This document shows positions 24,785-31,105 of a DNA stretch of 64,000 nt, in pieces. The translations under genes and the position numbers were made by a program. Under the pieces are notes generated by a model. The model did no database searches, was not told the origin of the DNA, and was given only the letters and a program-made list of their open reading frames with translations. The DNA is taken from NCBI GenBank assembly GCA_963974475.1, contig CAXBCR010000005.1, forward strand, positions 124,001 to 188,000, written 5' to 3'. Every line of letters starts with the position of its first letter. Position 1 is the stretch's first letter. This DNA is from CAJXZP01 sp963974475 (GTDB lineage Bacteria; Bacteroidota; Bacteroidia; Flavobacteriales_G; Salibacteraceae).

Positions 24785-25014
24785 GAAGCGTTGGAAAAAA
24801 TAATTTCTTCATTCGCAATTAATAAAGAGGCATAGTTCAACGCAGCATAAACATCCTTGTTATTTAAATTTGGATAAATAGATACAATATCAGCAACAGT
24901 TGCACCATCAGCCATTTTCTTAAGAATAGATTCTAAGGTAACCCGTGTACCCTTGATTACTGGCTTCCCCAACATAATGTCTGGATTGATTTCAATATGC
25001 TTGATGTAATTCAT
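24781..25014 (-). CDS. DUF433 antitoxin-like protein
   Basis: A 77-residue DUF433 protein with the pattern HIEINPDIMLGKPVIKGTRV and ATVADIVSIYPNLNNKDVYAALNY, a winged-helix DNA-binding family. It overlaps the DUF5615 gene by four bases, the typical antitoxin-first arrangement, and probably neutralises that protein and autoregulates the pair. The pair sits alone on the minus strand between two copies of the atpG tail. Confidence 0.85.
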   Translation of the reverse strand: MNYIKHIEINPDIMLGKPVIKGTRVTLESILKKMADGATVADIVSIYPNLNNKDVYAALNYASLLIANEEIIFSNAS

Positions 25015-25087
25015 GAGGTAAAATTCCTACAAAATTCAATGGTATGCAAATTTTTGATGGATATTTAGAATTAAGAACCAAATTTAT

Positions 25088-25154
25088 ACGTCAAACAGCT
25101 ATTACCACAGAGATTCTAGAAATTGTATCTGGTGCAGAAGCAATGAACGCATAG
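25088..25154 (+). pseudogene. Duplicated atpG 3' end (copy 2)
   Basis: 67 bases match the last 22 codons and stop of atpG (24311-24377). The two coding differences (GTT TCG against GTA TCT) are both synonymous. No start codon or upstream part exists, so it is a footprint, not a gene. Identity continues through the terminator to about 25219. Confidence 0.92.
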
Positions 25155-25470
25155 CACTACGTTTTTATATTTTATTGAAAATCCCGGTAGCGAAAGTTAT
25201 CGGGATTTTTTTGTTAGATATTTCGTAATGAGGAAGCATTAATTTTGAGTTGCACGGGTAATTAGAATTAACTCTTACCCGTTATCAACTATAATTTACT
25301 AGGGAATCGGGTATTTAAATACCTGAAAAACGGTAAGTTACTTTTATTTTAACAAAATATTTCGAAAATTATTTGTTTATTTGTTTATTTGTTTGTTTGT
25401 GCTGAACTTATTTTATAATTCTTGCAAGAAACCTTTTAAGTTTGGCGGAAGCGAAAAGCCTTTAGAGTAG
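25128..25470 (+). repeat. Direct repeat block, copy 1 of 2 (terminator plus promoter region)
   Basis: This block is repeated at 28211-28553 (offset 3083) with only a few differences. In order it holds the end of the atpG tail, the GAAA hairpin terminator (25181-25212), a stem CGGGTA/TACCCG near 25257-25280, the perfect 14-base palindrome GGTATTTAAATACC (25310-25323), a tract of TTTA/TTTG tetranucleotides (about 25370-25399) and an AT-rich region before the lipoprotein ATG. It fills the 476 bases between the DUF433 gene and 25491 and probably carries the promoter of the gene that follows. Confidence 0.9.
25181..25212 (+). terminator. Rho-independent terminator (copy 2)
   Basis: Same GAAA-loop hairpin and T run as at 24404, now ending nothing but the atpG remnant. 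Confidence 0.88.
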
Positions 25471-25490
25471 CTTACTTTAAATTAATCAAA

Positions 25491-25997
25491 ATGAAAAAAA
25501 TAAATTTTGTGCTAATTGTTACCTTTTGTGTGATGGTGGTAGCATCATGTACTAAGGAAACTTCACTAGACTCAGTATCCAATCAGGCATCAGCCCAAGG
25601 TCTACCAGATGAAGGTTCACCGGTCCCAGAACCTCCGGGTTATGATCGTTATTGGTGGGATAATAAAAAAATCCCAGGAGTGGATGGAACAGACTTCGGT
25701 TGTGATTACGGGGAGGGAGCATGTGCTCAACAAGATTATGTGCTAACTGGTCTTATGGTTACTGAGATGGATGGAATAATTAATGAAATTAAATTGAACG
25801 ATCCATCTCATACACAACAAGTATTTATTGATCACGAAATATTTTTGAAAGGGATTTTTCCCAATAACTATGTGAATCAAGTTATTAGTGGAGAGGTTAC
25901 GGTAAAATATAGAGGAGTGTATGTTTCAGGCCAGACTTCGTATTTCACGTTTGATGAAGCTGGAAAAATTATCTTTGTTCAACCAATAATAAAGTAA
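25491..25997 (+). CDS. Uncharacterised lipoprotein
   Basis: A 168-residue protein with an SPII signal and lipobox VASC. A proline-rich stretch (GSPVPEPPGYDRYWWD) precedes two cysteines in FGCDYGEGACAQQDY. The C-terminal half (GEVTVKYRGVYVSGQTSYFTF) looks beta-rich. I do not recognise the family. It is the first gene after the duplicated promoter block and may be co-transcribed with the three lipoproteins that follow, although 59 bases separate it from the next start. Confidence 0.75.
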   Translation: MKKINFVLIVTFCVMVVASCTKETSLDSVSNQASAQGLPDEGSPVPEPPGYDRYWWDNKKIPGVDGTDFGCDYGEGACAQQDYVLTGLMVTEMDGIINEIKLNDPSHTQQVFIDHEIFLKGIFPNNYVNQVISGEVTVKYRGVYVSGQTSYFTFDEAGKIIFVQPIIK

Positions 25998-26056
25998 TTT
26001 AAAAACAGAAGGGATTGTTTCTATTTTGTTAGATACTATCCCTTTTGTTTATTCTT

Positions 26057-27172
26057 ATGACTAAACTGGTTTTTTATATCGCGCTAATAGTTTTAGCTTT
26101 ATCTTGCTCATCAAACTCCACTGATGTTACGAAAAAAAAACGCCTAAGGTTTATTGAAAATTATTCGTTTTACTCTGGTTTTCAGTCTGGTAATAGTCAA
26201 ATTGAAATTCTTAATGGAAAGGAATATTTTTGTGTAGGTGATTTTTATTCACACAAAAAAATAGCTGTACATTCACTTGCAGATACTTCCACATTTTTTA
26301 TTGATTTGAGCCAGATTACTGACTTAGGTGAGCATGTTATGGCCTATGAAATTATTAATTTAGATTCCATTATGATTCTAACTACGGTAACAAATAGAGT
26401 TTATTTTATTCATCAAACGGGGGCGATTTTTCATAAAATAGATTTTAATGAAGAGCTTAATGGAGTATATGAATTACGTAGGTCATCTACTCCATTTCAA
26501 TATAACGATACCTCCTTAATTTTCTCATTAGGTTATCATGGTTTAAATACCTCTTTCAAGACGGATGAAGGAATAAAAAAATACAGCAAAGAGAGGTTAG
26601 ATGCAAAGCAAATATTGAAGGTGGACAACTTTAATAGCGATCCAGTCATTACGCATTTTGTGATTCCTAATATTAGAGCTCGTTTTATGACACCGGATGA
26701 TTTACAAGCGGAAGGGTCAGGATTTTCTTTTGATAATAAGTTTATTTTTCATAGTAATTATAGCGATTCCATTTATTTAATTGATCCTATTACTTTTGAA
26801 TTAGATGCTATAGCACCCATAAAATCTAAATATACGCAAGCTTTTATTCAACCGGTAGGATATAATGAATACAAATTAGTGAATAAAAATGTTATTTCAA
26901 ATGGACGAATAGACAAGGTTTTGTATGACGAGAACCTAGAATTATATTATTGCCTAATTTTGCATAAACCAAGAGAAAATGATTGGCCGTGGTCAATCAT
27001 TGTGTTAGATAATAACCTTAAAAAGATGGATGAGTTCCTTATGGATGGGACCAAGTATAGTTCTTTCGCTTTTATAACTAAAGAGGGTTTATTAATTTCT
27101 AATTATTATGAGACCGTAAATGATACAGATTTCTATTTAAAAAACACAATGACTTTATTTCGATATGAATAA
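26057..27172 (+). CDS. DUF4221-like beta-propeller lipoprotein
   Basis: 371 residues from ATG at 26057; an in-frame TTG twelve bases upstream is less likely. The lipobox is LALSC. The remainder is rich in repeated beta-strand segments (IEILNGKEYFCVGDFY, FHKIDFNEELNGVYE, IYLIDPITFELDAI, MDEFLMDGTKYSSFAF), which fits the six-bladed propeller lipoproteins that Bacteroidota encode as DUF4221. The assignment rests on pattern and is moderate. It overlaps the next gene by eight bases, so it is part of a lipoprotein operon. Confidence 0.72.
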   Translation: MTKLVFYIALIVLALSCSSNSTDVTKKKRLRFIENYSFYSGFQSGNSQIEILNGKEYFCVGDFYSHKKIAVHSLADTSTFFIDLSQITDLGEHVMAYEIINLDSIMILTTVTNRVYFIHQTGAIFHKIDFNEELNGVYELRRSSTPFQYNDTSLIFSLGYHGLNTSFKTDEGIKKYSKERLDAKQILKVDNFNSDPVITHFVIPNIRARFMTPDDLQAEGSGFSFDNKFIFHSNYSDSIYLIDPITFELDAIAPIKSKYTQAFIQPVGYNEYKLVNKNVISNGRIDKVLYDENLELYYCLILHKPRENDWPWSIIVLDNNLKKMDEFLMDGTKYSSFAFITKEGLLISNYYETVNDTDFYLKNTMTLFRYE

Positions 27173-27614
27173 AATTGTTACCGCACTTGCTGTAAGTTTA
27201 CTTTTTTTTACATGTAAACAACCATCAAACTATGAAAAAATGGAGTTATTACTTCATAACCAATTTGAGTTTGATAGTTTAAGGGTTATAGATCATATAG
27301 TGGTTATAAATGAATTGGGTGATTGCTTAAATTGTAATAATTCGTTTTCGGTAGCGATGAGTAAGTACATAGAGAGTGAAAATGTATTATTCATTATCTG
27401 CGGAACGGGCAGCAGGGTTGATATTTCTCCATATTATAATTCTACTAGTAATCATGTAATTTGGGATAGAAGAAATAGCTTCAACGAACTAAATATGGTT
27501 GGAAGTAGTGCTATTATTAATTTAAAAAATCAAAAAATAGATTCCATAATTGAAATTAAATTGGGGACAAGGTATAATGATTTATTACCCTCTCTTTCCA
27601 AAAATAAGTTTTAA
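27165..27614 (+). CDS. Lipoprotein with a CxxC motif
   Basis: A 149-residue lipoprotein (lipobox FFTC). After a helical stretch comes VVINELGDCLNCNNSF, a CxxC at the position where redox-active thioredoxin-like proteins carry theirs, followed by VLFIICGTG and a strand-rich C-terminus (SAIINLKNQKIDSIIEI). A thioredoxin-like or thiol-handling role is possible but unproven. It starts inside the preceding gene (ATGAATAA overlap) and ends directly before the next ATG. Confidence 0.72.
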   Translation: MNKIVTALAVSLLFFTCKQPSNYEKMELLLHNQFEFDSLRVIDHIVVINELGDCLNCNNSFSVAMSKYIESENVLFIICGTGSRVDISPYYNSTSNHVIWDRRNSFNELNMVGSSAIINLKNQKIDSIIEIKLGTRYNDLLPSLSKNKF

Positions 27615-28184
27615 ATGATGCGTAAAATTGTTTTATTCGCCTTACTCTTATCACTTACGAGTTGTAAACAAATGATTCTATTTGTTTACGGAATTCATAA
27701 TCCAAGGGTGGTTTCGGCCGAGGAAATAGAGAAAAATATTAAAAAATATAAGCTTAACGCGGATTATAATATTGTTTTAAGTGAAGAGGGTTTCCTTAAA
27801 TATTATAGTGAAAATTATTCTATTAATGAATTATTTATTTATACTCAAAACGGGAAATTGGTGCTACCAAAAGATACCAATACCTGTTCATCCAATACCC
27901 AGAAATTTGTGCAATACTATAACGATTCATCTTTGGTTAATTATGCAGATACGACTGAATTAAATAGTTTTAATCAATATTTCATGAATCTTGATGGCTC
28001 AAAAGTTACAATTGCAACAGAAAAACCTTATGTAGCGGTAGTATTTTGGGCCAGTTACACGGGCCGGCTAAATAAAGACCTTAGTGCTAATTGGGTAGGT
28101 GAATTAAAAAAAGACAAAGATATTTTGGTGGTTTGTGTTAACCTGGATGTTCAAGAAAATTGGAAGGAAATTGAAATTAAATAA
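27615..28184 (+). CDS. Thioredoxin-fold-like lipoprotein without catalytic cysteines
   Basis: A 189-residue lipoprotein (lipobox LTSC). The C-terminal part PYVAVVFWASYTGRLNKDLS, then DILVVCVNLD, follows the pattern of the thioredoxin strand-helix unit (FWATWCGPC), but the two cysteines are replaced by Tyr and Leu (FWASYTGRL). If the fold is right, the protein cannot do thiol exchange and may be a binding or chaperone-like partner for the CxxC lipoprotein before it, with which it is translationally adjacent. Confidence 0.7.
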   Translation: MMRKIVLFALLLSLTSCKQMILFVYGIHNPRVVSAEEIEKNIKKYKLNADYNIVLSEEGFLKYYSENYSINELFIYTQNGKLVLPKDTNTCSSNTQKFVQYYNDSSLVNYADTTELNSFNQYFMNLDGSKVTIATEKPYVAVVFWASYTGRLNKDLSANWVGELKKDKDILVVCVNLDVQENWKEIEIK

Positions 28185-28210
28185 TGAGTAAATAAAGACT
28201 CAGAGTATTT

Positions 28211-28553
28211 TCTGGTGCAGAAGCAATGAACGCATAGCACTACGTTTTTATATTTTATTGAAAATCCCGGTAGCGAAAGTTATCGGGATTTTTTTGTTAG
28301 ATATTTCGTAATGAGGAAGCATTAATTTTGAGTTGCACGGGTAATTAGAATTAACTCTTACCCGTTATCAACTATAATTTACTAGGGAATCGGGTATTTA
28401 AATACCTGAAAAACGGTAAGTTACTTTTATTTTAACAAAATATTTCGAAAATTATTTGTTTATTTGTTTATTTGTTTGTTTGTGCTGAACTTATTTTATA
28501 ATTCTTGCAAGAAACCTTTTAAGTTTGGCGGTAGTGAAAAGCCTTATGAGTAA
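28211..28553 (+). repeat. Direct repeat block, copy 2 of 2
   Basis: Second copy of 25128-25470: partial atpG tail, GAAA-loop terminator (28264-28295), the 14-base palindrome, the TTTA/TTTG tract and the leader of the next gene. Both copies carry the same bases where they differ from the functional atpG end (for example CATAGCACTACG), so they derive from one another or from a common donor. Confidence 0.9.
28264..28295 (+). terminator. Rho-independent terminator (copy 3)
   Basis: Third copy of the atpG-type hairpin. Here it lies 80 bases after the thioredoxin-like gene, so it could end the lipoprotein operon. Confidence 0.88.
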
Positions 28554-28577
28554 CGATAACTTTTTAAATATAGCTGT

Positions 28578-29171
28578 ATGAAATATTTTGGTATCCTATT
28601 AATTACTACTACTTTTTTTCTTGGGTCATGTAATAAGAACCACCCAGATGTAGTATCAACTCCTATTGCTACAGTGCAGGATGTCAGTTCTTTACATAAC
28701 AAAACGAACAGAAGTGTTGGTGATCAAACAACACTAATTTGCCAAGGTTCGTGTGATTGCGGACTTACAGGTAACGGTACTTATGTTGAGTGCCGATGTA
28801 ATGAATGTGTTATGATTGTCAAAAATGTACGAAATGGGGTAGAGTCAACATTTAACCTTATTGACGCTCAGTTTGACGTTGAGTTTATTCCAGAACTAAA
28901 TGACTGGGTAAATGAGAAATTTCCAACCCATACCTACTTTATTTCGGAAGTAGTTCTCACAGATTTAAGTGATGGAATTACTTATTTATATGTAGTTAAA
29001 TTGAATGATGGGAGCGAAGAATCGGTAATGTTTGCTCGTTCTGCTGGAAAAACCTTTAGAATTGATTGTACTGGATCATGCGGATGTCGCGAACGATATG
29101 TTTTTGATCCACCAGCTGCTGAATGTTCGTGCGGTGATTGTGTTATGGAAGTTCAAGAACTACAATTTTAG
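28578..29171 (+). CDS. Lipoprotein with two six-cysteine clusters
   Basis: A 197-residue lipoprotein (lipobox LGSC). Two copies of a cysteine motif, CxGSCxC then CxCxxCVM, lie at about 55-80 and 165-192; the spacing between the halves is 10 and 12 residues. They flank a beta-rich region of about 85 residues (VESTFNLIDAQFDVEFIPEL to VMFARSAG). Twelve clustered cysteines on a surface lipoprotein suggest disulfide knots or metal binding. I know of no named family. It is preceded by the second duplicated promoter block and followed by its own terminator. Confidence 0.78.
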   Translation: MKYFGILLITTTFFLGSCNKNHPDVVSTPIATVQDVSSLHNKTNRSVGDQTTLICQGSCDCGLTGNGTYVECRCNECVMIVKNVRNGVESTFNLIDAQFDVEFIPELNDWVNEKFPTHTYFISEVVLTDLSDGITYLYVVKLNDGSEESVMFARSAGKTFRIDCTGSCGCRERYVFDPPAAECSCGDCVMEVQELQF

Positions 29172-29213
29172 CGTTATGAACACCTAGGGTTACGAATTGC
29201 ATCCTATTGAAAA

Positions 29214-29246
29214 CCCGAACTGCTTTAGGGTAGTTCGGGATTTTTT
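29214..29246 (+). terminator. Rho-independent terminator
   Basis: CCCGAACT pairs with AGTTCGGG (8 bp) around a 10-base loop, followed by a T run. It ends the transcript of the cysteine-rich lipoprotein and overlaps the stop of the convergent ATPase gene. Confidence 0.88.
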
Positions 29247-30417
29247 ATTCCTTCATTTTAGTAAAAAGGGACTCAAGGTTATCCCAAGAAATTAGATTTC
29301 CTTGCGGTAACTTTTCATTTAGGTCTCCTCCGTACACCACATAAGATTCACTTGGATCTTGACCAGAAAGTTTATTCCAGTAATTGAGCCCTTTAAAAAA
29401 GTCTTTGGTATAGGTTTTGCCGGATTTAATTTCAATTGGTATGAGCTTTTCTCCACGGTCAATAATGCAATCTATTTCTTTGCCGTGCTTGTCGCGCCAG
29501 TAATACAGATCATCTCTTTGGGCGGAGTTGTAACGGTGTTTCATTAATTCATTAATCACAAAATTTTCAAATAAAGCACCGCGCATAAAATGGTTCTCTA
29601 ATTGTTTTGTATTCTTAATTCTTAATAAATAGCTTACCAATCCAGTGTCTAAAAAATACAATTTAGGGCTTTTGATTAATCGTTTATTGAAGTTCTTATG
29701 ATGGGGATATAGTAGGCGGATAATATAACTAGTTTCTAAAATTGACAACCATTTTTTAGCGGTATTAAAAGTAACCCCTGTATCCGAAGCTAATGAATCC
29801 ACGTTTAGTATTTGCCCCACACGACCAGCGCATAAGCTTAAAAAAGTTTGAAATGTATTTAAATCACCAATATTGGTTATGGTTCGAACATCTCTTTCAA
29901 CATATGTTTGAATATAGCTGGAGTAGAATACCTCGGTTGGTATTTTTTGATTATAAAGTCTTGGATATCCTCCTTTAAAAATAAATTCGAATACATTTTT
30001 TGGGTAGAATGATGTATTACTTAATTCTACTAGCGATAAGGGTAGTAATTTCATCACCCCTGTTCTTCCAGCTAAGGTTTGTGTGATTTTTTCTAGTAAG
30101 AGAAAGTTTTGGGAGCCCGAAAGAATAAATTTAATTTCTGGGTTATCATCCACAATTCCTTGAAGGTACGAAAACAATTCTGGGATATTTTGAACTTCAT
30201 CTAAAATAGCACCATTTGGAAATTTGTCTAAAAACGCGCGTGGATCTGCCATTACCAATGCCTTCTTATCTGGAGATTCTAATAATTCATAGGGCAAATT
30301 TGGAAAGGCATCTTTTATTAAGGTTGTTTTACCTGACTGCCTTGGCCCTGTCACCGTTACCACCGGGAAATAGCTTGATATTTCTATTAATTTACCTTTA
30401 ATATTTCGCGAAATCAT
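29245..30417 (-). CDS. DUF4143 family AAA ATPase
   Basis: A 390-residue protein with an N-terminal AAA-type ATPase (Walker A GPRQSGKTTL at 24-33, Walker B ILDEVQ at 71-76, sensor LSGSQNF) and a C-terminal DUF4143 domain with a restriction-endonuclease-like core (WRDKHGKEIDCIID then IPIEIKSGKT). Such proteins are common in accessory DNA, and their role is unknown. The gene stands alone. Directly upstream of the ATG is a 47-base near-perfect palindrome. Confidence 0.92.
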   Translation of the reverse strand: MISRNIKGKLIEISSYFPVVTVTGPRQSGKTTLIKDAFPNLPYELLESPDKKALVMADPRAFLDKFPNGAILDEVQNIPELFSYLQGIVDDNPEIKFILSGSQNFLLLEKITQTLAGRTGVMKLLPLSLVELSNTSFYPKNVFEFIFKGGYPRLYNQKIPTEVFYSSYIQTYVERDVRTITNIGDLNTFQTFLSLCAGRVGQILNVDSLASDTGVTFNTAKKWLSILETSYIIRLLYPHHKNFNKRLIKSPKLYFLDTGLVSYLLRIKNTKQLENHFMRGALFENFVINELMKHRYNSAQRDDLYYWRDKHGKEIDCIIDRGEKLIPIEIKSGKTYTKDFFKGLNYWNKLSGQDPSESYVVYGGDLNEKLPQGNLISWDNLESLFTKMKE

Positions 30418-30432
30418 ACGCGAATATACTCA

Positions 30433-30479
30433 AAAAACTGGACAAAATCAGAGTTGAACTCTGATTTTGTCCAGTTTTT
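30433..30479. repeat. 23-bp perfect inverted repeat (47-base palindrome)
   Basis: 30433-30455 is the exact reverse complement of 30457-30479 with one base between. It starts 16 bases upstream of the ATPase start. The ends are A5 and T5, so it could form a bidirectional terminator hairpin, a cruciform or a symmetrical operator. No second copy was noticed in the window. Confidence 0.93.
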
Positions 30480-30680
30480 ATGCTTCTCCATTTTATTCTG
30501 GGATCAACCATTATTTATTACACACTGCGAGAAAATGTAATTGCCGCCAAATTTTCAGCCCATCAATAATCAATATTTTAGGGGCGTGGCCAACTAATAC
30601 TAATTCTAGTCGTCTTACGTTAGTGAAAACAATTGTAAATTAATTGAACCATAATTCATCTTCGTTCATTAGCCATTGAT

Positions 30681-30977
30681 ATGCTAGTAAAAAAACCAAT
30701 AGTAATCGGAGTTACCCTTATCAATATCTACAGCTTTGTAGGTTGGATTTATTTTTTTAACACATTTGATACGCACGAAGAACGAGTAGCGCATTACATA
30801 AACAGTTGGTTGGTGTTTTCATCGGTCCATCAGATTACTTGGTTTTTGCTTGTCCTTACCGCCATTTCTATTGGCTTACTTATTCGAAATGCTAATAATT
30901 GGAAAAATTCATTTGTAAGTGTTTTTTTAGTTTTTCAAATTGCATGTATTGTACTTATGGGCTGGGGGTATTTATAA
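30681..30977 (+). CDS. Small membrane protein, unknown function
   Basis: A 98-residue protein with three predicted membrane helices (8-26, 44-66 and 78-97) and a short charged loop (TFDTHEERVAHYIN). No recognised family. It stands alone between the ATPase and ppsA, about 200 bases after the palindrome, and its coding character is reasonable. The helix pattern and ATG start support a real gene. Confidence 0.6.
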   Translation: MLVKKPIVIGVTLINIYSFVGWIYFFNTFDTHEERVAHYINSWLVFSSVHQITWFLLVLTAISIGLLIRNANNWKNSFVSVFLVFQIACIVLMGWGYL

Positions 30978-31043
30978 GGCGGTTTTCTAAATTGGCTTTT
31001 TTTGGTTTTGGACTAAGGCCTTAAAGGGTGTTTAAAGTCACTT

Positions 31044-31071
31044 TTGCAAATCATTTATAGCTTTACCTTTG
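31044..31071 (+). promoter_or_regulatory. Predicted promoter of ppsA
   Basis: TTG at 31044-31046, a 17-base spacer and an exact TAnnTTTG element, TACCTTTG, at 31064-31071, 34 bases before the start codon. This is the best match to the flavobacterial consensus in the window. Confidence 0.75.
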
Positions 31072-31105
31072 CCCTCAATTAGTTCTAATTTTAAAATATT
31101 TTATC

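Noticed and set aside
24404..28295. Three identical hairpins considered as a REP-type mobile repeat
   Set aside because: Each is embedded in longer atpG-derived duplications, so they moved as part of those and not on their own.
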